NCBI GenBank assembly: GCA_003134755.1
Contig: PLCK01000010.1
Location: 9,015 to 27,901, forward strand
Reading direction: 5' to 3'
Source: Actinomycetota bacterium
GTDB lineage: Bacteria > Actinomycetota > Actinomycetes > Acidothermales > Acidothermaceae
DNA length: 18,887 nt
The notes under the pieces: generated by a model
The model's input: only the letters and a program-made list of their open reading frames with translations
What the model was told of the DNA's origin: nothing
The model's database searches: none
Translations under genes and position numbers: made by a program
Part shown: positions 8,202 to 14,802 of the stretch, in pieces
How the letters are laid out: the number at the start of each line of letters is the position of its first letter
How positions within the stretch are numbered: position 1 is the stretch's first letter

Positions 8202-8953
8202 GACGCCGACCCGTCGAGCAGCTCGGTCAAGGATCGGACGACGACGTCGGCACCGTGCGCGCGGAGCTGCTCGCCGTGCGCACTGTCGAGTCTGTTGACC
8301 CCGATGACACAGCCGAACGAGCCGGCTCGGCCGGCTTCGACGCCCGCGAGCGCATCCTCGAACACCGCGGCCTGCCGAGACTCGACGCCGGCGCACTTCG
8401 CGCCTGCTGTAAACGTGTCGGGCGCGGGCTTGCCCAACAGGTGCTGCTGCTCGATCGCGACCCCGTCGATGCGGCCTTCGACGAATTCGTCGAGCCCGGT
8501 GACGCTGAGAACCTGGGCGGTGTTCGCGCTCGACGACACGACGATGCGGCGCAGACCGGCGTCCCGCACGGCTTTCAGGTAGGTGCGTGCGTCTTCGAAC
8601 ACCTTGACGCCGTCGGTCTCGATGTGGCGCAGGAGCAGCACGTTCTTGCGGTTGCCGAGGCCGTTCACAGTCTCGGCGTCCGGACCGTCGTCGGGCTTGC
8701 CCTCGGGCAGCTCAATGCCGCGACTCTTCAAGAAGGTCCGGACGCCGTCAGCTCGCGGTCGTCCGTCGACGTACTGGCCATAGTCGTTGTCGGAGTCGAA
8801 CGGGACGAACGGTTCGCCGGTGCGCTGTGCGCGCGCCTGGAGGAAGGAGTCGAACATCTCCTTCCAGGCCGCATCGTGAACCGCGGCGGTGTCGGTGAGC
8901 ACACCGTCGAGATCGAACAGGCAGGCCGTCACCTGGTCGGGCAGTCCGAGCAT
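8198..8953 (-). CDS. Beta-phosphoglucomutase-like HAD enzyme
   Basis: HAD-superfamily phosphatase/mutase, 251 residues, expected to convert beta-glucose-1-phosphate to glucose-6-phosphate. Motif I is CLFDLDGVLTDT with nucleophile Asp14 and acid/base Asp16. Motif II is the Ser run in RIVVSSSANT, motif III is the Lys in LGKPAPDTF, and motif IV is the acidic pair in VFEDALAGVEAG. A helical cap domain lies between motifs I and II. I chose ATG 8953 because GGAGG sits five bases upstream; an in-frame GTG two codons earlier overlaps that Shine-Dalgarno sequence. It leads the operon, and its GTGA overlap with the phosphorylase gene fits one pathway in which the phosphorylase product feeds the mutase. 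A pure phosphatase role cannot be excluded. Confidence 0.92.
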   Translation of the reverse strand: MLGLPDQVTACLFDLDGVLTDTAAVHDAAWKEMFDSFLQARAQRTGEPFVPFDSDNDYGQYVDGRPRADGVRTFLKSRGIELPEGKPDDGPDAETVNGLGNRKNVLLLRHIETDGVKVFEDARTYLKAVRDAGLRRIVVSSSANTAQVLSVTGLDEFVEGRIDGVAIEQQHLLGKPAPDTFTAGAKCAGVESRQAAVFEDALAGVEAGRAGSFGCVIGVNRLDSAHGEQLRAHGADVVVRSLTELLDGSAS

Positions 8954-8966
8954 CGCCACCTCCGCA

Positions 8967-8979
8967 GTCGATCATCGAC
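8967..8979. promoter_or_regulatory. 13-bp palindrome upstream of the HAD/GH65 operon
   Basis: GTCGAT-C-ATCGAC is a perfect odd-length palindrome about 14 bases before the HAD start, just upstream of its Shine-Dalgarno sequence. It lies in the 175-base divergent region between the HAD/GH65 operon and the molybdoenzyme operon. This is a plausible operator position, but no regulator gene is adjacent and short palindromes occur by chance. I found no convincing -35/-10 pair for either operon; TAGCAT at 9083-9088 is only a weak -10 candidate for the plus-strand operon. Confidence 0.25.
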
Positions 8980-9128
8980 ATACCCGCAGCGGCAGCGTCT
9001 CACGCGACCCGAGACGCGCAGCGGCGGCGTCCGGCTTCGCGTTCGGTCAAGAGGCCACGGGCAGGTGCCGAGTTCCGGGCACTAGCATCAGCCGCGTCGG
9101 TTCCGCGGAGTGGGTTCGGGAGGTCGGC

Positions 9129-9731
9129 ATGGCGGGCATCGTTTCGCCTGGATTCTTCGGACGTCGCCGCGACGCCAGCCCGCGGCTGCCGCCGGGCCAG
9201 TACCTCGTGCGCGACTTCCCGGTGTTGTCCGCCGGGCCGACGCCGCGCGTGAACCTCGACACCTGGGAGTTCCGCATCGCGACCGAAACGGGCGAGAAGC
9301 GCACCTGGGACTGGCCCGCGTTCCAGGCACTGCCCGCTGACGACGTCACCGTCGATCTCCACTGCGTCACCAAGTGGTCGAAGCTCGCAACGTCGTGGCG
9401 GGGCGTGTCCGTCGACACCCTCCTCGACGGCATCGAGACGGACGCCGAGTACGCGCTGGTGCACGCCTTCGGCGGCTACACGACGAACCTGCCGTTGGCC
9501 GACCTGCGGGGCGGCAAGGCCTGGGTCGCCTACGGCTACGACGGCGCCGACCTCACGCCCGAGCACGGCGGTCCGGCTCGGCTGCTGGTGCCGCATCTCT
9601 ACCTGTGGAAGTCGGCCAAGTGGGTGCGCGGCATCGACCTTCGGCGCACCGACGAGCGCGGCTTCTGGGAGCAGCTCGGCTACCACAACTACGGAGACCC
9701 ATGGCTCGAGCAGCGGTACTCCGCGGACTGA
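9129..9731 (+). CDS. Sulfite-oxidase-like molybdopterin oxidoreductase
   Basis: 200-residue protein consisting essentially of the molybdopterin-binding domain of the sulfite oxidase/MsrP superfamily. The segment VDLHCVTKWSKL holds Cys79, in the position of the molybdenum-coordinating cysteine. The C-terminal part GGPARLLVPHLYLWKSAKWVRGI is the typical end of this domain. No twin-arginine signal peptide or haem domain is visible, so the protein appears cytoplasmic. ATG 9129 is preceded by GGGAGGT at a suitable distance; the frame is open upstream without coding character. The last 31 bases overlap the reductase gene, implying that the neighbour supplies electrons. Its substrate is unknown; sulfite itself or an S-/N-oxide are options. 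Confidence 0.9.
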   Translation: MAGIVSPGFFGRRRDASPRLPPGQYLVRDFPVLSAGPTPRVNLDTWEFRIATETGEKRTWDWPAFQALPADDVTVDLHCVTKWSKLATSWRGVSVDTLLDGIETDAEYALVHAFGGYTTNLPLADLRGGKAWVAYGYDGADLTPEHGGPARLLVPHLYLWKSAKWVRGIDLRRTDERGFWEQLGYHNYGDPWLEQRYSAD

Positions 9732-10471
9732 GCTGGCGGGTCGCGACCGTGGTCGGCGTGCGCGACGAGACCGCCGCGGGCCGTACGATCGTGTTCGAGT
9801 TGCCCGGTTGGCCAGGTCACGCGGCGGGCCAGCACGTCGACGTTCGGCTTACTGCCCCCGACGGTTACTCGACGCAGCGGTCGTACTCGATCGCGTCGGC
9901 ACCGGGCGGTGACCTGGTCGAGCTCACGGTCGAGCGATTGCCGGACGGCGAGGTGTCGCCGTACCTGACGCAGGTGCTGTCAGTCGGCGACCAGATCGAA
10001 CTGCGTGGTCCGATCGGCGGCTGGTTCGTGTGGGACGACGCAAGTCCCGATCCGGTGCTGTTGATTGCCGGCGGTTCAGGGGTCGTGCCACTCGCAGCGA
10101 TGGTCCGCGCTCGGTTCGCAGTCGGCAGCTCGGCACCGTTTCGGCTGCTGTATTCGGTGCGTGATCCGGCGTCGCTGCTGTTCGGCGCCGAGCTGGACCA
10201 CTACCAGCGCACCGATCTTTCATTCGGCGTGCACCTCGCGTTCACCCGCACCGCGCCGGCCGATGTGCCACGACCGGTCGGGCGTATCGATGCTGCGTTT
10301 CTTACCGACGCGACCGCCGGCGGTCCGTTCAGCGCGCCGGACGCGCCGGCCGTCTTCGCTTGCGGCCCGACCGGATTCGTCGAAGCGGTCGCCAACCTGG
10401 TGGTGGCCGCCGGCCATGAGGCCCGACGTATCAAGACCGAGCGGTTCGGACCCAGTGGGAGTCAGCGATGA
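9701..10471 (+). CDS. FAD/NAD(P)-binding ferredoxin-reductase-type oxidoreductase
   Basis: 256-residue flavoprotein of the ferredoxin-NADP reductase superfamily. The FAD domain carries the RSYS signature (60-63) within QRSYSIASAP. The NAD(P) domain begins with LLIAGGSGVVPLAAM (GGSG at 124-127), and FACGPTGFVEAV lies near the C-terminus. No 2Fe-2S ferredoxin domain is attached, so it probably passes electrons straight to a partner protein. The start ATG 9701 lies inside the 3' end of the molybdoenzyme gene and has GGAG five bases upstream. Its residues run into the conserved SWRVATVV beginning of the FAD domain. Context suggests it reduces or re-oxidises the molybdoenzyme using NAD(P)H. Confidence 0.9.
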   Translation: MARAAVLRGLSWRVATVVGVRDETAAGRTIVFELPGWPGHAAGQHVDVRLTAPDGYSTQRSYSIASAPGGDLVELTVERLPDGEVSPYLTQVLSVGDQIELRGPIGGWFVWDDASPDPVLLIAGGSGVVPLAAMVRARFAVGSSAPFRLLYSVRDPASLLFGAELDHYQRTDLSFGVHLAFTRTAPADVPRPVGRIDAAFLTDATAGGPFSAPDAPAVFACGPTGFVEAVANLVVAAGHEARRIKTERFGPSGSQR

Positions 10472-10734
10472 GCGTCCCTCTCGACGGCAACGCGATTGCC
10501 GGAGCGCTCGGCGAATTGTTCGCGGTCGACGTCAGCGTCGCAAGGTTGGAATGTGGTGGCTGCGGCATGGAGGGCGTCGTCGCCGAGGTCGTGGTGTACA
10601 TCGACGCGCCCGGAGTCGTGGCGCGCTGTCGGGCGTGTGACAACGTGTTGTTCCGGCTCGTACGCGCGCCCGATCGTGCTTGGCTCGACCTGCGGGGAGT
10701 GGCCTACCTCCGCCTGCGCACGACGTCCACCTGA
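10468..10734 (+). CDS. DUF6510-like four-cysteine protein
   Basis: Small protein of 88 residues resembling the DUF6510 family. Two CxxC pairs, Cys29/Cys32 (LECGGCGMEG) and Cys54/Cys57 (ARCRACDNVL), suggest a zinc-ribbon or other metal-binding knuckle. Short strands lie between and after them. The start overlaps the reductase stop as ATGA, so it belongs to the molybdoenzyme/reductase operon and is probably made with them. A role as accessory, regulatory or electron-transfer subunit is possible, but the sequence does not decide. It ends six bases before the convergent deazaflavin oxidoreductase gene. Confidence 0.82.
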   Translation: MSVPLDGNAIAGALGELFAVDVSVARLECGGCGMEGVVAEVVVYIDAPGVVARCRACDNVLFRLVRAPDRAWLDLRGVAYLRLRTTST

Positions 10735-10740
10735 ACGGGC

Positions 10741-11193
10741 TCACCGGTGGCGCTGCGCGTCCGTGGCCTTGGGCGTGAGCAGCACCAACGAGATCTCCCG
10801 TTTAGTTTTCAGCTGATAGCCGCCATACCGAGGGTGATCAGCGACGATCCGCGGCCACAACCGGTCTCGCTCCTCAGCAGTCGCTACCCGAGCGTGCATG
10901 CTCTGCCGTTGCCTTCCACGCCTGGCTACCTCGACGTCCGGATCGGCTTCGAGGTTCAGCAGCCAGGCGGGGGGCCTGTCGTCGCCGCCGCGGGATGCGA
11001 CGACGACGAGCGCGGCTCCGTCCTGCAAGGGCGAGGTGAGCATGACGCTGCGCCGTCGACCGGTCCTACGGCCGGTCGTGGTGAGTTTCAACGCGGGCAT
11101 GTCCGCGACCTGCCAGCCCTTGCGCCCGCCGCTGACCGTAATCAAACCGCGATGGACCGTGTTCATGGTCTTGAAGAACAGATCGCTCGGCAT
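10741..11193 (-). CDS. Deazaflavin (F420)-dependent nitroreductase family protein
   Basis: 150-residue protein of the Ddn-like split beta-barrel family, whose members use F420H2 or another flavin. Recognisable parts are the N-terminal amphipathic stretch SDLFFKTMNTVHRGLI, the core LTTTGRRTGRRRSVMLTSPLQDG, and ASRGGDDRPPAWLLNLEADPDVEV. These are the usual cofactor-binding and dimer segments. I chose ATG 11193, which has AGGA seven bases upstream; a longer in-frame start at 11223 has no ribosome-binding site and adds ten non-conserved residues. It is the last gene of the SDR/AHSA1/Ddn-like trio, so the cluster may act in a redox or detoxification step. The substrate is unknown. Confidence 0.88.
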   Translation of the reverse strand: MPSDLFFKTMNTVHRGLITVSGGRKGWQVADMPALKLTTTGRRTGRRRSVMLTSPLQDGAALVVVASRGGDDRPPAWLLNLEADPDVEVARRGRQRQSMHARVATAEERDRLWPRIVADHPRYGGYQLKTKREISLVLLTPKATDAQRHR

Positions 11194-11235
11194 GCTCGGA
11201 TCCTGCCCTGGGCTGCGTTCCATTGAACGCGGGGG

Positions 11236-11682
11236 TCAGGCCGATGCATTCTGGTTCGGCTCGCCCTTACCTGCAGTGATCAAGCCGCACAGGCTGCTGT
11301 TGATGTAGAAGCCCCACGCGTTCGAACAGTTGTCGAAGCATTCGAATTCCGGAACCAGGCCCTGATGAGTGAACCGGATCTCGGTTTGGTCGCCGTTCTT
11401 GGAGATGTCGAACGTGATGACCGTGCCCTGCCACTCGGTCTTGTCCTGGACGAAGCCGAGGTAGCCGTCCACGACCTCCCAGGCGATGCGCTTGCCGGGA
11501 ACGGATTCGGTGATCCGCTGCTTGCTGAGGTGAAGGTCCTCATAGCGATAGGTGAACTCGTCGCCGAGTCGCTCGGTGTTGCCTTCGATCTCGCCGGACC
11601 ACCAGCCGCGGACGTCCTTGATGGCAGCAAAGGCTTCCTCGGGCGTTCGATCCACGGTGATGGTGGTCGTGAAGCTGCTCAT
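11236..11682 (-). CDS. SRPBCC/AHSA1-family protein
   Basis: 148-residue START/Bet v 1-like (AHSA1, activator of Hsp90 ATPase homologue) protein, a hydrophobic-cavity fold of uncertain function in bacteria. The N-terminus SSFTTTITVDRTPEEAFAAI and the following VRGWWSGEIEG are typical, as are the central KRIAWEVVDGYLGF strands and the late FTHQGLVPEFECFDNCSNAWGF segment leading into the C-terminal helix. The start overlaps the SDR stop as ATGA, and the deazaflavin oxidoreductase gene follows closely, so the three genes form one transcription unit. A lipid- or ligand-binding role is inferred from the fold only. Confidence 0.9.
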   Translation of the reverse strand: MSSFTTTITVDRTPEEAFAAIKDVRGWWSGEIEGNTERLGDEFTYRYEDLHLSKQRITESVPGKRIAWEVVDGYLGFVQDKTEWQGTVITFDISKNGDQTEIRFTHQGLVPEFECFDNCSNAWGFYINSSLCGLITAGKGEPNQNASA

Positions 11683-12404
11683 GGCGTCACCGCCACCGGG
11701 GCGACGAGGGTCGCGAATTCGCGTTCGAGTGCCTTGGTTGCGCCGCCGTGCCAGCTGTCGGCAATCGATGCGGACATGGGGTCGGGGAAGATGTCTTCCT
11801 CGCCGGCGTCAACTCCGTCGAAGATGGCTCGGGCGACCGACGACGGCGACGCCTTGGGCACGTCGAAGTCTCGGGACATCTCGGTGTCGACCGGGCCGGT
11901 CAGGACAGCGTGGACGCTCACACCCGGGGCGGCGAGCAGCGCGCGCAGCGATTGCGACAGTGAGAACGCGGCCGCCTTGGAGACCGAGTACGCCGGAATG
12001 TTGGGCAGCGACGCAAAGGCTGCGATGGACAGCACGTTGACGATGGCTCCGCGAGATTGCGTCAGCAATGGCAGGAAGGCCTGTGTGACGCCATAGGTGC
12101 CGAAGAGGTTCACGGCCAGGTGCGCTTCGAGCGCGGCCCGATCACTCAGGTCGTCGAAGAGCCCCACGCCGGCGTTGTTGACGAGGACGTCGAGAGACTG
12201 AACGGCGTCGACCGCCGCCAGAGTCTGAGCGTCGTTGGTGACGTCCAGAATCAGCGGCGTGACCCGTTCGTCTGGGTGGGTCAGGGGTCGGCGGGTACCT
12301 GCATAGACGCGCCGGGCGCCTCTTCGCAAGGCCTCCTCGACCAGCGCGTGCCCAATGCCGCGATTGGCGCCGGTGATCAGTACGGTCTTGCCTTCGATAG
12401 TCAT
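11679..12404 (-). CDS. Short-chain dehydrogenase/reductase (SDR)
   Basis: Classical SDR of 241 residues with a Rossmann fold. The cofactor motif is TGANRGIG (11-18), the NNAG motif is at 76-79, and the catalytic residues are Ser126, Tyr139 and Lys143 (AYSVSK). The Arg residues after the second strand (AGTRRP) suggest a preference for NADP(H). I placed the start at ATG 12404, with AAGGAG six bases upstream and the VLITGANRG strand beginning within ten residues. An in-frame GTG at 12473 would add 23 residues translated from a tandem repeat, which is unlikely. It heads the trio with the AHSA1-like and deazaflavin-dependent proteins. Substrate unknown. Confidence 0.92.
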   Translation of the reverse strand: MTIEGKTVLITGANRGIGHALVEEALRRGARRVYAGTRRPLTHPDERVTPLILDVTNDAQTLAAVDAVQSLDVLVNNAGVGLFDDLSDRAALEAHLAVNLFGTYGVTQAFLPLLTQSRGAIVNVLSIAAFASLPNIPAYSVSKAAAFSLSQSLRALLAAPGVSVHAVLTGPVDTEMSRDFDVPKASPSSVARAIFDGVDAGEEDIFPDPMSASIADSWHGGATKALEREFATLVAPVAVTP

Positions 12405-12419
12405 CTCGTTCTCCTTGGT

Positions 12420-12459
12420 GGTTCCTTTGTGGAGTGGTTCCTTTGTGGAGTGGTTCCTT
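12420..12459. repeat. Tandem 16-bp repeat in the SDR leader
   Basis: GGTTCCTTTGTGGAGT occurs at 12420-12435 and again, identical, at 12436-12451, followed by a partial third copy, GGTTCCTT, at 12452-12459. The segment between the first copy and the SDR start also looks like a diverged unit. On the minus strand each unit carries AAGGA, a Shine-Dalgarno-like core, and the real AAGGAG of the SDR gene falls in the diverged unit. The repeat is read directly. Multiplication of the ribosome-binding region by slippage or duplication is an inference. Confidence 0.8.
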
Positions 12460-12498
12460 ATGGACGCATTCACAGGGATAGACACGGTGCCTGCGCGA

Positions 12499-12525
12499 AA
12501 CTGGTCCCGTCGAGGGCGACCAGTT
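12499..12525. promoter_or_regulatory. Inverted repeat in the SDR/sigma-factor divergent region
   Basis: AACTGGTC (12499-12506) and GACCAGTT (12518-12525) are perfect 8-bp inverted arms with an 11-base spacer, so arm centres lie about two helical turns apart. The element sits between the divergent SDR and ECF sigma factor genes, where one regulator could act on both. No cognate regulator is identified; the sigma factor gene itself is the nearest regulatory gene. A transcribed hairpin in the sigma-factor leader is the alternative reading. Confidence 0.4.
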
Positions 12526-12579
12526 CTGCTCGCGGCCGGTGTCAGTACTGAGAGAGACGGTTGGTGACGGAGGTGGCGG

Positions 12580-13575
12580 ATGTCGGCAGAGCTGCTCCAG
12601 CGGGCGCGGGCCGGTGACCGAGATGCGTTCACGGCCCTGGTCGACTCGCACCGCGCGGAGCTACAGGTGCACTGCTACCGCATGCTCGGCTCGCTACAGG
12701 ACGCCGAGGATGCGCTGCAAGACACGCTCCTGGCGGCCTGGCTCGGGCTCGACGGCTTCGAGGGCCGCTCGTCGATCCGCACGTGGCTGTACCGGATCGC
12801 TACGAACCGGTGCCTGAACCTGCTGCGCGGGTCCGGGCGGCGGCCGATGGCCGCGGTGCCATTGCCGATATCCCCGCCCGAGCCGACCGCGCTCGGTGAG
12901 GTGCCGTGGCTGCAGCCCTATCCCGACGTGCTGCTGGAAGGAATGTCCGATCATGCGCCGGGGCCTGAACGGTTGTACGAGTCGCGCGAAGCGATCTCGC
13001 TCGCCTTCGTGACCGCCGTCCAACTTCTCCCTCCAAATCAGCGCGCGGTGTTGCTGCTGCGCGACGTGCTCGGTTACCGCGCGCGTGAGGCCGCCGAGCT
13101 GCTCGGGCTGACCGAGGACGCGGTCACCAACGCGCTCAAGCGCGCCCGCGCGACGATGGACGCGGCCCGCCCCGTCGGCCCGCCACTGCCGCCACTTGGC
13201 GGGCCGGAGGAGAAGGAACTGCTCGAACGCTTTGTCGCGGCCTTCACGAATGACGACGTCGACGCGCTGGTCGCATTGATGACTGACGACGTCTGGGTGC
13301 GGATGCCGCCGTTGCCGTTCGAGTACCGGGGGACCGCAGCGGTGCGCCGCTTCTTCACGGCGACGGCAGCCCACCGCCGTGGCATCGCCCGCCTGGTACC
13401 CATAGCGGCGAACGGCCAACCCGCGTGGGGTGAGTACCGCCGAGACGCCGTCACCGGGGGACTGCACCTCACTGGAGTCGAAGTGGTCGGCATTGCGGGC
13501 GACCTGATCTGCGAGATCACTCGGTTCGAGACCACAGTCGCGCAGTATTTCGGGCTGCCCCGCACGCTCGACTAG
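12580..13575 (+). CDS. ECF sigma factor with C-terminal SnoaL-like domain (SigG/TIGR02960 type)
   Basis: 331-residue extracytoplasmic-function-type sigma factor. Region 2 (about 5-85) contains CYRMLGSLQDAEDALQDTLLAAW and TWLYRIATNRCLN. The linker has the WLQPYPDVLLEG segment seen in the TIGR02960/SigG-like group. Region 4 (about 135-195) includes LPPNQRAVLLLRDVLGYRAREAAELLGL and a helix for -35 recognition. A SnoaL-like domain (about 210-320) follows, beginning with ELLERFVAAFTNDDVDALVALM. In this group the extra domain replaces a separate anti-sigma partner; none is encoded nearby. ATG 12580 has GGAGG six bases upstream. It faces the SDR trio across a 175-base region, so that trio may be part of its regulon (inferred). 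Confidence 0.92.
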   Translation: MSAELLQRARAGDRDAFTALVDSHRAELQVHCYRMLGSLQDAEDALQDTLLAAWLGLDGFEGRSSIRTWLYRIATNRCLNLLRGSGRRPMAAVPLPISPPEPTALGEVPWLQPYPDVLLEGMSDHAPGPERLYESREAISLAFVTAVQLLPPNQRAVLLLRDVLGYRAREAAELLGLTEDAVTNALKRARATMDAARPVGPPLPPLGGPEEKELLERFVAAFTNDDVDALVALMTDDVWVRMPPLPFEYRGTAAVRRFFTATAAHRRGIARLVPIAANGQPAWGEYRRDAVTGGLHLTGVEVVGIAGDLICEITRFETTVAQYFGLPRTLD

Positions 13576-13684
13576 CGCGCGCTTGCCCGGCGTCCGGCGA
13601 AATCGGCTGGGTCTCGTGTCGGTGCGCTCGCTGTCTGGCGCTATGTTCGCTCAAAGCTTGCCTGGAGAACGCGCGGGAGTTCAG

Positions 13685-14218
13685 ATGTCCGACACGATCG
13701 TGGTGGCGAGCACACCCAGCGAGTACGGCGCGTTCGGCGCCCTGATCCGCGAGTACTGGGACTGGTTGGTCGCCCGGTATGCAGATCACCCAGGGCTGAT
13801 CGACCAGATCGGGAGCCACCAAGGGCTGGAGGACGAACTCCGGGCGGTGCCCATGAAGTACGGCCCTCCCGAGGGCAAGACGCTACTGGCGGTGCGCGAC
13901 GGCCAGATCGCCGGCGGCGTCGCGTATCGAGATCTGCACGACGGTTCGTGTGAGATGAAGCGACTTTTCGTCCCCGACAGATTCCAGGGGCACGGCACCG
14001 GACGCCTGTTGTGTGAAGCGCTGATTGCGACTGCGGCTACTGACGGCTTTCGCGTGATGCGACTCGACACCGGGTACCTGAATACCGAGGCGATGCGGAT
14101 GTACGAGTCGATGGGTTTCCGTCCTTGCTCGCCCTACCAAGACTATCCGCCGGAGCTGACGCAGCAGCTGCGCTTCATGGAGCTTCGACTTCCAGCAACG
14201 CGGGCCGACGCGTCGTGA
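13685..14218 (+). CDS. GNAT-family N-acetyltransferase
   Basis: 177-residue acetyl-CoA-dependent acyltransferase. The acetyl-CoA-binding motif A is MKRLFVPDRFQGHGTGRLLCEALI, with the QGHGTG loop. It is followed by RLDTGYLNTEAMRMYESMGFRP, the typical C-terminal strand and helix that pack on the cofactor. I chose ATG 13685, with GGGAG five bases upstream; an open frame extends further upstream without Shine-Dalgarno support. Its TGA overlaps the GTG start of the membrane protein gene. The acceptor molecule cannot be deduced. The 109-base gap to the sigma factor gene may hold its own promoter (a TATGTT occurs at 13642-13647), but no matching -35 is convincing. Confidence 0.9.
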   Translation: MSDTIVVASTPSEYGAFGALIREYWDWLVARYADHPGLIDQIGSHQGLEDELRAVPMKYGPPEGKTLLAVRDGQIAGGVAYRDLHDGSCEMKRLFVPDRFQGHGTGRLLCEALIATAATDGFRVMRLDTGYLNTEAMRMYESMGFRPCSPYQDYPPELTQQLRFMELRLPATRADAS

Positions 14219-14790
14219 ATGAGGATGAGCTGCGCCGGATGTCCAAGGAAGAACTCGCTGAGCTCAGTCGCTCGTTGGCCAACGTAACCGCGGATCTGCC
14301 GAGTTTGAGCTCAGGTGACGAGCGGCGTCGCCGGTTCGTCGTCGTCACCACGATCGCCACGCTCGGCCTGATCCCTTGGGTGATATTGCTGGCAGTGACG
14401 TTGCCCAAGCACTACATCGTCGGTCATTGGACGTTGACCTGGGTTGGCTTCGACATCGGGCTGCTCGCCGCCCTCGGGCTCACCGCCTACCTTGCCTGGC
14501 GGCGGCGCCAGGCCGTGATTGTGGTCGCGTTCATCGCCTCCGTGCTACTCACCTGCGACGCGTGGTTCGACGTCACCACGTCGTCGGGCACTGCAGACGT
14601 CGTCATCGCCGTCGCCTCGGCGGTGCTCGTAGAGTTGCCCCTGGCCGCGTTGCTGTTCGCGGTCGCCTATCAGCTGCTCGGCTTGGCGGTGAGCCGCTCG
14701 CCAGTCGGCGAGGACCTCACCGGCGCACCGAAGGGACTCTTCAAGGTCAGGTTGTTCGGTGTGCCTGACCGAGCACGGAACCACCGCTGA
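14215..14790 (+). CDS. Conserved four-TM membrane protein
   Basis: Predicted membrane protein of 191 residues; I recognise the type from other actinobacteria but know no function. A charged, helical N-terminus (EDELRRMSKEELAELSRSL) precedes four hydrophobic segments, beginning FVVVTTIATLGLIPWVI, WVGFDIGLLAALGLTAYL, AVIVVAFIASVLLTCDAW and VVIAVASAVLVELPLAAL. A notable polar motif, LLTCDAWFDVTTSSG, closes the third segment. I start at GTG 14215, which overlaps the acetyltransferase stop as GTGA; ATG 14239 is an alternative. The overlap implies translational coupling with the acetyltransferase, though no shared pathway is apparent. It ends 12 bases before the convergent MarR gene. Confidence 0.78.
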   Translation: MNEDELRRMSKEELAELSRSLANVTADLPSLSSGDERRRRFVVVTTIATLGLIPWVILLAVTLPKHYIVGHWTLTWVGFDIGLLAALGLTAYLAWRRRQAVIVVAFIASVLLTCDAWFDVTTSSGTADVVIAVASAVLVELPLAALLFAVAYQLLGLAVSRSPVGEDLTGAPKGLFKVRLFGVPDRARNHR

Positions 14791-14802
14791 CGGCTACCTG
14801 GA

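Noticed and set aside
8202..8396. N-terminal extension of the GH65 frame
   Set aside because: It is Arg-rich, lies entirely inside the HAD gene in another frame, and the GTGA overlap at 8201 gives a natural start with conserved N-terminal residues.
7545..8582. 345-codon plus-strand ORF opposite the GH65 and HAD genes
   Set aside because: Composition is shadow-like and both genes on the other strand carry complete motif sets.
8255..9085. 276-codon plus-strand ORF opposite the HAD gene
   Set aside because: It has no domain match and mirrors the coding frame of the phosphatase.
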